A stretch of DNA of 64,000 nucleotides, taken from NCBI GenBank assembly GCA_031292525.1, contig JARLGY010000053.1:123418-187417 (forward strand), written 5' to 3'. Below the pieces are notes generated by a model that searched no databases, was not told the DNA's origin, and saw nothing but the letters and a program-made list of their open reading frames with translations. The first letter of the stretch is position 1, and each line of letters opens with the position of its first letter. Shown here piece by piece: positions 36,660-44,917 of the stretch. The stretch comes from Flavipsychrobacter sp. Its GTDB lineage: Bacteria; Bacteroidota; Bacteroidia; Chitinophagales; Chitinophagaceae. The position numbers and the translations under genes are program-made.

Positions 36660-37445
36660 ATGTCTAAGCTGAGCCTGAAAAAACCTATTATATTCTTTGA
36701 CCTGGAAACAACCGGCACAGATGCCGCCAAAGACCGTATAATAGATATGGCACTGGTGAAGCTAATGCCTGATGGCACCAGGGAGAGCTTTATAAAAAGG
36801 GTGAACCCGGGCATACCCATACCCGCAGAAACTACTGCCATACATGGTATAACAGATGAAGACGTAAAAGATAGCCCTACATTTAAACAAGTAGCCCATA
36901 AGCTGTACGATTGGATGAAGAATTGTGACCTTGGTGGTTATAACTCTGCCAGGTTCGACCTGCCCATGCTTGCTGAAGAATTTTTACGGGCCGGTATAAA
37001 TGTGGATTTTACAGAGCGCCATATGGTAGATGTACAGCAGATATTTTTTAAAATGGAAAGCCGCACACTTAGTGCAGCTTACTCTTTTTACTGCAACAAA
37101 CAGATGGAAAATGCCCATAACGCTGAAGCCGATATACTTGCTACAATTGAGGTGCTGGAAGCCCAATTGGATAAATATACAGACCTGACCAACGATGTAC
37201 AGACCCTGCATAACTATACCACTACCGACCAGTATGTGGACTATGCACGGCGTATGATACTGAAAGACGGTCACCCGGTATTTAATTTCGGTAAGCACAA
37301 GGGAAGGAAGGTAGAAGAAATATTTACCATAGAACCACAATACTACGACTGGATGATGGGAGCAGACTTTTCCCTGCACACCAAACAAAAAATATCTGAA
37401 ATATTGAACCGTATGAAGCTACAGAAATCGGGGTTGAAACTTTAA
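36660..37445 (+). CDS. DnaQ-like 3'-5' exonuclease
   Basis: 261 residues. DEDD exonuclease motifs: ExoI FFDLETTGTD (about 12-21), ExoII GGYNSARFDLPML (about 92-104) and ExoIII NAEADILATIEV (with His just before, DEDDh type). The C-terminal ~65 residues (FNFGKHKGRKVEEI, YYDWMMGADF) form the small domain often fused to such exonucleases in Bacteroidota. It could act in proofreading or RNA/DNA end trimming; a polymerase domain is absent. Probably co-transcribed with mpl. Confidence 0.9.
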   Translation: MSKLSLKKPIIFFDLETTGTDAAKDRIIDMALVKLMPDGTRESFIKRVNPGIPIPAETTAIHGITDEDVKDSPTFKQVAHKLYDWMKNCDLGGYNSARFDLPMLAEEFLRAGINVDFTERHMVDVQQIFFKMESRTLSAAYSFYCNKQMENAHNAEADILATIEVLEAQLDKYTDLTNDVQTLHNYTTTDQYVDYARRMILKDGHPVFNFGKHKGRKVEEIFTIEPQYYDWMMGADFSLHTKQKISEILNRMKLQKSGLKL

Positions 37446-37521
37446 ATGCTTATTTAATAAGCTGATAGCTTTCCGCTTAACATTATTTCTTAGTTTTGAC
37501 GCTTATAATTTTACCCCGGCA

Positions 37522-38241
37522 TTGGATAAGCTTGTAATCATACCAACCTACAACGAAAAAGAAAATATTGAGAAGATCATCGCAAAGGTGTTGTCTTTGG
37601 CTGGCGGGTTTCATATACTTATAGTTGATGACGGCAGCCCGGATGGTACAGGCGATATAGTAAAGGCTTTGCAGACGCAGCATAAAGGCCGCCTGCATAT
37701 TGTAGAGCGTAAAGGAAAGCTTGGCTTGGGTACAGCGTACATATTTGGCTTTACATGGGCGTTACAGCACGATTACGAGTACATTTTTGAAATGGATGCC
37801 GATTTCTCTCACAATCCTGATGACCTGGAACGCCTGCACGCAGCATGCGCCAAAGGTGCAGATGTGGCAGTGGGCAGTCGTTATACCAATGGTGGCAAGG
37901 TTGTAAATTGGCCATGGGACCGTAAACTTATATCCAGGGGAGGGGCTTTATACACCAAGCTCATCACCTTTATGCCGGTACAAGACCCTACCGCCGGTTT
38001 TGTTTGTTACAGAAGCAAGGTATTGCGTACCATACCTTTAGACAAAGTAAAATTCATAGGCTATGCTTTCCAGATAGAGATGAAGTACCGGGCCTGGAAG
38101 CTTGGCTTCAAGATAGCAGAAGTGCCTATTACCTTCCAGGATCGCAAAGAAGGCAGCTCTAAAATGTCTAACAACATTGTGAAAGAAGCCATGTATGGTG
38201 TTTGGAAAATGAAAAAGTTTGGTAAAGAAAGAGCACAATAA
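37522..38241 (+). CDS. polyprenol-phosphate mannose synthase-like GT2 glycosyltransferase
   Basis: 239 residues; the conserved N-terminus (DKLVIIPTYNEKENI) starts right at a TTG, with no ATG upstream in frame, so TTG is the likely start. GT-A motifs: LIVDDGSPDGTGD (nucleotide), EMDADFSHNPDDL (DxD metal site) and GSRYTNGG. Dpm1-type enzymes transfer mannose or a related sugar from a nucleotide donor to polyprenyl phosphate on the inner face of the membrane. There is no C-terminal membrane domain. The next gene is a GT-C enzyme that would use such a lipid-linked donor, so they may act as a pair. Confidence 0.9.
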   Translation: MDKLVIIPTYNEKENIEKIIAKVLSLAGGFHILIVDDGSPDGTGDIVKALQTQHKGRLHIVERKGKLGLGTAYIFGFTWALQHDYEYIFEMDADFSHNPDDLERLHAACAKGADVAVGSRYTNGGKVVNWPWDRKLISRGGALYTKLITFMPVQDPTAGFVCYRSKVLRTIPLDKVKFIGYAFQIEMKYRAWKLGFKIAEVPITFQDRKEGSSKMSNNIVKEAMYGVWKMKKFGKERAQ

Positions 38242-38326
38242 TCTTTCAGGTATTTACTTGCTACCCTTTCATGAATAGATCTGGAGCATAGTTTCAATTC
38301 AGCTAATTTTTTGATATTTTGTAACG

Positions 38327-39787
38327 ATGTTACAATTGTTTAGTGGAACCCTATTCATCCTGATATGCGTTGCCGGGTACATTTGCGCTTTCATATTGCT
38401 GTCGCAACAAAAGTTTACAAATGCATTGGCCCTGCTTGTGTTATTTGGTTTCACACTACGCGCATATGCCTCTGCCGATCTTTTTTTACACCCTTGGGAT
38501 GAAAGATATCATGCATTAGTAGCGAAACATTTAATGTCCAATTTCCTACGTCCCACCTTATATAAAGATCCTGTTTTCCCATACGACTTTAAGAATTGGA
38601 CCATAAATAATATATGGCTGCATAAGCAACCGCTGGCTTTATGGCTCATAGCATGCAGCCTTAAGTTATTTGGCATACATGCCTGGGCAGTGCGTGTGCC
38701 GTCTGTAATAGCATCGACCATAGGCATTAAGCTTATTTACGACATTGCAAAGCAATTATACAATAGGCAAGTGGCCTTTATTGCAGCATTTCTGTTTTCC
38801 ATTCATGGTTTTATTATGGAATTAGCTTCTGGCAGAACGGCATCAGACCATATAGATGTTGTTTTCCTATTCTTTATAATAACTGCGGTATGGCTAGCAG
38901 TTAAGTACCTGCAAAGGCAAACTATAATATATACTTTGCTTATTGGCTGCAGTCTTGGCGCGGCTTTGCTTACCAAGTGGCTGCCTGCGCTTATAGTGCT
39001 ACCTGTTTACACATTGCTTATGTTCTTTAATAAAGAACGCCTGGGTAAGATATCTTTTAACGTACTCATCATATTTTGCGCAGCAATGGTGGTATTCCTG
39101 CCTTGGCAGTGGTATATATTACATACCTACCCTACAGAAGCCGTATGGGAGTATGCAACCAATAGCAGGCATTTCTATCAGGCAATAGAAGGGCATAGCG
39201 GTAGCTGGCTTTATCATTTTGGGCAGTTGCGGTTCCTGTATAGTCAACTGGTATATATACCTATTGCATGGTTCACCTACCACACCTATATAAACCGCAA
39301 TAAAACCGGCCTTGTTATCTGTACCTGGTTTTGGATACCCTACCTATTCTTTTCCTTGTCTGCTACAAAAATGCCTGCCTATACCCTTATTGCGTCACCA
39401 GCCATATTCATTATCACAGCTGTAACATTTTATCAGTTTAAGGCATACTACAGCACAAAGACCACCCCACTATACCGGTGGCTAGTTATAGGTATTGCAT
39501 ATGCATTATTACTGTTGCCTGTATGCAATACACTTGAAGCATTAAAGCCTTTTGAGACAAGTGAGAAGGATATTGCTTACATGCAGACGATACACCGCAT
39601 AATAAATTCAGGCATAAACAACGATAGTACCATTGTACTAAATAGCAGCCACCCTATTGAGATCATGTTTTATACCAATTGCCTCGCGTATCAGTACCAG
39701 CAAGATACCACCGCAATAAGGGCCTTACAGCAACAAGGTTACCATTTCTATTTTGTTGCAGACGATAATATAAAAAAGTGGCACTGA
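38327..39787 (+). CDS. GT39/ArnT-like membrane glycosyltransferase
   Basis: 486 residues with about 11-12 membrane helices. The first periplasmic loop has HPWDERYHALVAKHLM (the Asp-Glu pair expected to be catalytic in GT-C enzymes) and YDFKNWTINNIWLHKQPLALWL, the usual PMT-family loop. HGFIMELASGRTASDH follows. These enzymes move a sugar from a polyprenyl-phosphate donor to protein or lipid on the outer face of the inner membrane. The preceding gene probably makes the donor. Acceptor unknown. Confidence 0.87.
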   Translation: MLQLFSGTLFILICVAGYICAFILLSQQKFTNALALLVLFGFTLRAYASADLFLHPWDERYHALVAKHLMSNFLRPTLYKDPVFPYDFKNWTINNIWLHKQPLALWLIACSLKLFGIHAWAVRVPSVIASTIGIKLIYDIAKQLYNRQVAFIAAFLFSIHGFIMELASGRTASDHIDVVFLFFIITAVWLAVKYLQRQTIIYTLLIGCSLGAALLTKWLPALIVLPVYTLLMFFNKERLGKISFNVLIIFCAAMVVFLPWQWYILHTYPTEAVWEYATNSRHFYQAIEGHSGSWLYHFGQLRFLYSQLVYIPIAWFTYHTYINRNKTGLVICTWFWIPYLFFSLSATKMPAYTLIASPAIFIITAVTFYQFKAYYSTKTTPLYRWLVIGIAYALLLLPVCNTLEALKPFETSEKDIAYMQTIHRIINSGINNDSTIVLNSSHPIEIMFYTNCLAYQYQQDTTAIRALQQQGYHFYFVADDNIKKWH

Positions 39788-39815
39788 AAGGGCAGATGCT
39801 GACAATGTAACAATA

Positions 39816-40280
39816 CTAAACATCTGTTGTGTGCCCCTCGGCTATCTTTTTAATGAATGCATTTCGTGTTAACAAGAGTTGACGCATGTACCTTTCAAGT
39901 ACAAGCAAATCGAATAACTTACCCATAAGCCCTAATGGAGTGTCGTAGGTAAAAATATCCTTCATTAGAGTTGCACCCTCTGTGTATTCAAAGTGATGTT
40001 CATGGTACATGCTTTTAAACGCACCTTTTACCATTTTATCACTAAAGAAAAGAGGTGGTATCATTTCAGTTATTATACTTGTAAGCTGTTGTTTTATACC
40101 AAAGTGTATCGCTTCCCAGGTTACAGTTTCTCCTTTATTTATAAGGCCGCTGGTTTTACCTGCTATTGCTTTTTCACTTGTATGAACAGTAGAACTTAGG
40201 TGCAAATCAATACTCCACGATAAATCGAAGCATCTTTCTATTGGTGCGTTGATTGTTGTAAGAAGGGTAATTGTGGTCAC
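39816..40280 (-). CDS. SRPBCC-fold (polyketide cyclase/START-like) protein
   Basis: 154 residues, GTG start. The sequence begins ITLLTTINAPIERCFDLSW, the typical opening of SRPBCC ligand-binding proteins, with later GETVTWEAIHFGIKQQL, MYHEHHFEYTEGATLMKDIFTYDTP, and a C-terminal amphipathic helix. The ligand is unknown. It lies 21 bases after the stressosome-associated kinase gene on the same strand and may be the last gene of that operon. Confidence 0.82.
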   Translation of the reverse strand: MTTITLLTTINAPIERCFDLSWSIDLHLSSTVHTSEKAIAGKTSGLINKGETVTWEAIHFGIKQQLTSIITEMIPPLFFSDKMVKGAFKSMYHEHHFEYTEGATLMKDIFTYDTPLGLMGKLFDLLVLERYMRQLLLTRNAFIKKIAEGHTTDV

Positions 40281-40301
40281 AACGTACTACGGTTAGGTCT
40301 T

Positions 40302-41924
40302 TTAATTTACTTGTTGCTCTAGAAGCGGAAGTGTAATTAAAAATGTAGCTCCCTGGTCTGGTTGCCCTTGAGCAGAGATAGAACCTTGATGCAGCTCAAC
40401 TATTTTTTTGCAAATAGCCAAGCCTATGCCAGTACCAGTATATTTGTCACGATCGTGGAGCCTTTGAAAAAGGCTAAACATTTTACCGATATACTTTTCA
40501 TCGAAGCCTATACCCTCATCCTCAAAAGATAATACAACTTCGCTTTCAAGCATTTGAGCCGAAATCTTAATTACAGGTACCGCATTTTGCTTCGAAAATT
40601 TAAGCCCGTTAGATACCAGGTTTTCAAACAATTGTTTCAGCTGGCGGGGATTACCTAAAATAACAGGCAATGTTCCTATTGTTATCTGCGCCTGTTTTTC
40701 TTTTATTACAATTTCCAGATCGTACAATACTTCTTCAAACACATTATTAAGATCTACCATTGTAAAGCCATCGCTACGTACTGTAGAGTAAGTCAATACA
40801 TCTTGTATCAATGACCGCATGCGGCCTGTAGCATTGATAAGGTTGTCAAAAAAGATCGCTGCTTCACCTGAAAATTCCTGGCCATACTTCCTTTTTAGTA
40901 TATCACTATAAAAGCTGATCTTCCGCAACGGTTCCTGCAGGTCATGGCTGGCCACATAAGCAAACTGTTCCAGTTGCTCATTACTTTGATTTAATAACCT
41001 GACTTTTTCTTCCAGTTGAGATTGTGCGTCTTTTAACTGCAAATTATCTTTAAAAGCCTCCTCTATCATTTTTTGCGCATGCACATCAACCATGTAGGTA
41101 TTCCGGTATCTCACCGTTCCATCGTCATTATTTATTGGTATGGAAACACCCGTGTGCCAGCGATATTCGCCCGTATTCACATCTTTTAATCTTAACTCTG
41201 GAGAGATGATAGTGTCCGGGTCGTTTGCAGATTGCTCCCATTGCATCAATACATTTTTCAGATCATCTGCGTGTGCTACATGCTGCCAGCCTTTGTCATT
41301 TATCTCTTCAATAGTAGCGCCTGAGTAACTGTGCAGCCATTGATTTGCATATGTGATCATACCCTCTACATTCATGGTAAATATCATGATAGGCAGAGAA
41401 TTTGTAAGAGAAATATATTGCTGTTCGCTTTCGCGCAGTTTATCAGCAAGTTCTATAAGTTGTTTATTCTTGCGTTTTATTTCTTCGTATGGAGATATGG
41501 CAGGATCTGTATTTAAATTAGTGCGCCACTTCTCTACCATTATATTGTCTATGCGCGTATGGAGCGGTAAACGGTAGCTCAGTTCTGTTTTATTGAGGCC
41601 CTGGCTAAATGAGATACTAATATTAGAGACCAACCGCTTTGCATAAATATAACCGTCATCTTTTGCCGCTACAAATTCTGGTCTTTTATCTTCAAGCACA
41701 GCAAAAATGAACTTTATTTTTTCAGCTTTATCAGAAACATAAAGCCTGAGACAAGCATGGTTTTCCCTGCCAATTGCATATCGTGATACTTCTGAGACGG
41801 CTGTGGCAAAAGTTGTTTGCGCTGATAGCGACAGCCCAGCAAGTTCTGCCAGTCGCATAGCCTGTTTGTGGGCCAGTATCAGGTCCATCTCGTTTTCCAG
41901 CCCTACGTTTGTTATTTCGTTCAT
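40302..41924 (-). CDS. PAS histidine kinase with RsbT-like N-terminus, stressosome output candidate
   Basis: 540 residues. Residues 1-135 resemble a degenerate GHKL/anti-sigma kinase fold (AVSEVSRYAIGREN is where RsbT-type proteins have SELxRN). A PAS domain follows (about 165-295: SLTNSLPIMIFTMNVEG, HTGVSIPINNDDGTVRYRNTYMVD), then a coiled coil. HisKA with VASHDLQEPLRKISFYSDI and HATPase with DEGIGFDEKYIGKMFSLF and GTGIGLAIC complete it. Its ATG overlaps the TGA of the SpoIIE gene (ATGA). Being the last signalling gene in an rsbRST operon with no sigma-B system suggests it carries the signal onward by phosphorylation. The partner regulator is not adjacent. Confidence 0.88.
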   Translation of the reverse strand: MNEITNVGLENEMDLILAHKQAMRLAELAGLSLSAQTTFATAVSEVSRYAIGRENHACLRLYVSDKAEKIKFIFAVLEDKRPEFVAAKDDGYIYAKRLVSNISISFSQGLNKTELSYRLPLHTRIDNIMVEKWRTNLNTDPAISPYEEIKRKNKQLIELADKLRESEQQYISLTNSLPIMIFTMNVEGMITYANQWLHSYSGATIEEINDKGWQHVAHADDLKNVLMQWEQSANDPDTIISPELRLKDVNTGEYRWHTGVSIPINNDDGTVRYRNTYMVDVHAQKMIEEAFKDNLQLKDAQSQLEEKVRLLNQSNEQLEQFAYVASHDLQEPLRKISFYSDILKRKYGQEFSGEAAIFFDNLINATGRMRSLIQDVLTYSTVRSDGFTMVDLNNVFEEVLYDLEIVIKEKQAQITIGTLPVILGNPRQLKQLFENLVSNGLKFSKQNAVPVIKISAQMLESEVVLSFEDEGIGFDEKYIGKMFSLFQRLHDRDKYTGTGIGLAICKKIVELHQGSISAQGQPDQGATFLITLPLLEQQVN

Positions 41925-42943
41925 GCTGTTGTGTTGATCCTGCTCACCATAACCGACATATCGTCTGTTTTGCGGGCAAAGTCTTTATAAATAGCTGCTG
42001 CTAGTATTGTCAGATCGTACTTAAATATACCAGTATATTTTTGCAGTTCCATACGTGTTTTAATTCCATCTGAACACATTATTAATACCTGGCCGCGTTC
42101 ATCAGCAACTTCCTGCTCTTTCAAGGTATTCGGTATGTTCATACCAATAATACCATTATAAGACATATAGTTTTTAAACGACATGAAATTTTGCGTACGC
42201 GTTGCAATATTGCCAATTCCGCAGATGCGCCAGTTCTTTTCTTTAAAATTATATATTGCCATTGTACCCACCAGTCCCCGTGTCTTTTTTACGGCTGTAT
42301 GCAGGTAACGCAGTATATCTATTGGGCTATTTTCGGTACAGATTCCTATAGCACTAATTGCTTGTTGTACAGCCAGGTGCGCATCAGGTCCATGACCAAG
42401 ACCATCACCCAAAAACACTTTTAGTCCTTCTGCATTTAATTGATGGTATGCCCCATCTCCACTTACAGTTTCTCCTGGTTTGGGCACCACTACCCAGCGC
42501 ACTTCTACCAAAGGTTTTTTTATGAATAGAGGTAATTCATTTTTATAGACTCTTGCAAGAACTATTGTTCCCCATTCCTTTAACGAGTATATTTGAAATG
42601 TATCTGACAAGCGTTTCATAGCTCCCAGCCCATGACCCAACGTATTTGCTGTAGATACCCCATCTTCTAACATGCGTAATGGATCTGCCATGCCTGGTCC
42701 ATTATCAATACTTATTAATTCTATAGCCTCGTTACCATTTTCTTGCATCAGGCGAACAAGTATTTCGCCCCCTCCAGCATGTTTGATTAGGTTACTGGCC
42801 ATTTCGGCGACTATTATGTCTATTTCACCTGTTTTTTTATCACTGAATCCAGCAGCAGTAGCTACCTGGTGTATTTCTTTCTTAAGTATTGCAAAATAAC
42901 TCCGGTCTTCAGCATTATAACTGGTATGCGATGTGCTATCCAT
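41921..42943 (-). CDS. ATP-binding SpoIIE-family phosphatase (RsbX/RsbU-like)
   Basis: 340 residues, a fusion of an N-terminal HATPase (about 15-135; IIVAEMASNLIKHAGGGEILV, ISIDNGPGMADP, GHGLGAMKRLSD) with a C-terminal PP2C-type SpoIIE domain (about 155-335; VFLGDGLGHGPDAHLAVQQA, with the metal-binding Asp, and LIMCSDGIKTRMEL, DDMSVMV). It is expected to dephosphorylate the STAS proteins RsbR/RsbS and reset the stressosome. Its start overlaps the end of rsbT by 8 bases and its stop overlaps the kinase start by 4, so translation is tightly coupled. Confidence 0.9.
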   Translation of the reverse strand: MDSTSHTSYNAEDRSYFAILKKEIHQVATAAGFSDKKTGEIDIIVAEMASNLIKHAGGGEILVRLMQENGNEAIELISIDNGPGMADPLRMLEDGVSTANTLGHGLGAMKRLSDTFQIYSLKEWGTIVLARVYKNELPLFIKKPLVEVRWVVVPKPGETVSGDGAYHQLNAEGLKVFLGDGLGHGPDAHLAVQQAISAIGICTENSPIDILRYLHTAVKKTRGLVGTMAIYNFKEKNWRICGIGNIATRTQNFMSFKNYMSYNGIIGMNIPNTLKEQEVADERGQVLIMCSDGIKTRMELQKYTGIFKYDLTILAAAIYKDFARKTDDMSVMVSRINTTA

Positions 42944-43367
42944 TTTTCCATTTGGTGACCACTACAGTCGTTCCCTGCCCTACAATACTTTTAATGTCAA
43001 ACTCACTCACCAATCTTTTGGTGCCTGGTAATCCCAACCCCAGGCTTTTACCTGTTGAAAACCCGTCTTTCATAGCTTGGTCTATGTTTGGTATCCCCGG
43101 CCCTTTATCAGTAAATGTCAATCTTATGCCATTCTCCCGGCCTTTACTTACTACCTCAATTAGCGTTTCGCCGCCATTGCCATAGCGCAACATATTACGT
43201 ACCAGTTCACTGGCAGCAGTTATTAGCTTGGTCTGGTTCACAAGCCCCATACCAATTTTAGTAGCATACTCCTTTACACGGTTGCGAAATGGAACAACAT
43301 CCTGCTCCTTAACCACCGGCATTTTATCCTTATTCAGAACCGTAATCGGCCCCGTCGTCATCGACAT
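42936..43367 (-). CDS. rsbT: RsbT-like anti-sigma-type serine kinase
   Basis: About 143 residues with the start placed at 43367. Other in-frame ATGs are at 43382, 43361 and 43322; the last lies 7 bases beyond the rsbS stop but would trim the first strand. The GHKL kinase fold shows VVKEQDVVPFRNRVKEYA, TAASELVRNMLRYGNGGE (N box), TDKGPGIP (G1) and GKSLGLGLPGTKRL. RsbT phosphorylates Ser/Thr in the STAS domains of RsbR and RsbS on stress and is then released to act on a downstream target. Located between rsbS and the phosphatase. Confidence 0.9.
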   Translation of the reverse strand: MSMTTGPITVLNKDKMPVVKEQDVVPFRNRVKEYATKIGMGLVNQTKLITAASELVRNMLRYGNGGETLIEVVSKGRENGIRLTFTDKGPGIPNIDQAMKDGFSTGKSLGLGLPGTKRLVSEFDIKSIVGQGTTVVVTKWKNG

Positions 43368-43740
43368 CGTCCTCTTCTCCATCAACAAGTATTTTTTTGC
43401 GTAAAAGCGCCATACCCTTTTCCACATCAAGTGCGGTATGTACCCCTGTTAATGGTAGTCCTAGTTCAATAAGCGTTATTGCTACAGCAGGTTGCATACC
43501 TACAACAACCGTTTCCGCGTCCATAATTTTAGACATACTGGCAATGTTGCCAATTATACGGCCCATAAAAGAATCAACAATAGAAACTGCAGATATATCT
43601 ATTAATACGCCCCGGGCACCAGTCTTGCTCACCATTTGAACCAGATCGGCTTCCAGGTTCAACGCGAGCCTGTCATAAAGATCAATTTGTATGGTAACCA
43701 GCAGAAACTGGCCCATTTTTAGAATAGGTATTTTTTCCAT
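43330..43740 (-). CDS. rsbS: RsbS-like STAS stressosome scaffold protein
   Basis: 136 residues, one STAS domain. The phosphorylatable serine is Ser57 in SAVSIVDSFMGRIIGNI, equivalent to Ser59 of the Bacillus protein. The C-terminal tail is strikingly acidic (DGEEDDVDDDGADYGSE), which Bacillus RsbS lacks. Together with RsbR it should build the stressosome shell that holds RsbT in unstressed cells. It lies 8 bases after rsbR and overlaps the start of rsbT. Confidence 0.9.
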   Translation of the reverse strand: MEKIPILKMGQFLLVTIQIDLYDRLALNLEADLVQMVSKTGARGVLIDISAVSIVDSFMGRIIGNIASMSKIMDAETVVVGMQPAVAITLIELGLPLTGVHTALDVEKGMALLRKKILVDGEEDDVDDDGADYGSE

Positions 43741-43748
43741 TACGTATT

Positions 43749-44624
43749 CTAATTTGTTTTTGAAGAGTTTTGAGCAAGTTGCTTTTTACGCACTTCAAGT
43801 TGAAGGATGCTGTATGCATGCTTTAACGCGCTTGCCAAAGTAGCCTTAGTAATCACATTTGAAAGATCGATACCCAGGTGCACGACTGTTTGTGCAATTT
43901 CAGGACGTATGCCACTGATGATACACTCTGCACCCATAAGGCGAGTAGCGCTAACTGTTTTTATCAGATGCTGTGCCACCAGTGAATCTACTGCCGGTAC
44001 ACCGGATATATCCAGTATCGCTATGCTGCTACCTGTGTTTACTATTTCTTGCAACAAATTTTCCATGACCACCTGGGTACGGGCACTATCCAATGTGCCT
44101 ATAATAGGTAACGCAAGAATACCATCCCAAACGCGAATAACGGGAGTACTGATCTCTGTTATCTCACTGGTTTGACGCAATATCACCTCTTCACGCCCCT
44201 TGATGAAAGTTTCAAAAGTAACAATACCGAAACTATCTATCAGCTTACTTACTTTCAATGTTGCCTCATACAACTGGGCAGGATCATTCTTTATTTCCTG
44301 TTGTAATATGGTCAATAAAGCATCTTTCAGGCTGAAGATATACGTGCCTGTTTCGCGTGGTGAGAAACCTTGGCGTGCGCGTGTTATAGAGATTCCACCG
44401 AGGATCTCATATACGTCATCAAAATCTGCTGAATCAATATTGGTAAGATTTTCATCAGTAAGTTTTTTGAGTAAAGCATCTACGAGTTCTTCAGATTGTG
44501 ATCTGAGATCTTCATTACTAATAAGGTCATCGCGAAGCGTCGCATCGGCCATTTGATTTTTCATCCACAGGTCGATGATCTGCTTCTTCTTCTTTTGCAG
44601 CATTTTAGATATTTCTATTTTCAT
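43749..44624 (-). CDS. rsbR: RsbR-like stressosome sensor protein
   Basis: 291 residues. N-terminal helical sensory domain (1-150; GFSPRETGTYIFSLKDALL is the RsbR/RsbT-coantagonist pattern rather than a globin or PAS) and a C-terminal STAS domain (about 160-275). Candidate phosphosites: Thr160 in ITEISTPVIRVW, and Ser214 in SGVPAVDSLVAQHL where the Bacillus protein has Thr205. It is the first gene of a five-gene operon rsbR-rsbS-rsbT-SpoIIE-kinase. The promoter should lie in the AT-rich 44625-44861 region. Confidence 0.9.
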   Translation of the reverse strand: MKIEISKMLQKKKKQIIDLWMKNQMADATLRDDLISNEDLRSQSEELVDALLKKLTDENLTNIDSADFDDVYEILGGISITRARQGFSPRETGTYIFSLKDALLTILQQEIKNDPAQLYEATLKVSKLIDSFGIVTFETFIKGREEVILRQTSEITEISTPVIRVWDGILALPIIGTLDSARTQVVMENLLQEIVNTGSSIAILDISGVPAVDSLVAQHLIKTVSATRLMGAECIISGIRPEIAQTVVHLGIDLSNVITKATLASALKHAYSILQLEVRKKQLAQNSSKTN

Positions 44625-44861
44625 GAACAGGAATTAGCGCATGTAAACGTAAAAAAATGATTGTACTTTTCAGTATTATAGATATAATTTACTTATGATT
44701 ATGTTGTTATATCGAGTGATATTTTATGGGATAAAAGTAAATTATATTGTTGACAAGAGAGTACGACTAAAATAATATTTATTTTCTATTGCAAAAAGAT
44801 GATCTAAATCACCAAAAAATTGCTTCTGTTTAAGTCAGAGTATAAAATACGCGGATAAATT
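44625..44861. other. AT-rich region upstream of the stressosome operon
   Basis: The gap between the rsbR start and the terminator of the atp operon has no open frame of note and no convincing structured RNA. It must contain the rsbR promoter, but I cannot place a clear TAnnTTTG element. Confidence 0.4.
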
Positions 44862-44896
44862 AAAACAAAAAGTGCCCCGCAAATTGCGGAGCACTT
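44862..44896 (-). terminator. intrinsic terminator of the atp operon
   Basis: On the minus strand AAGTGC and CCGCAA pair with TTGCGG and GCACTT around one mismatch (44870-44896), followed by TTTTTGTTTT. It lies about 20 bases beyond the atpA stop. Confidence 0.85.
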
Positions 44897-44917
44897 CATT
44901 AATAGGAATATCAATAG

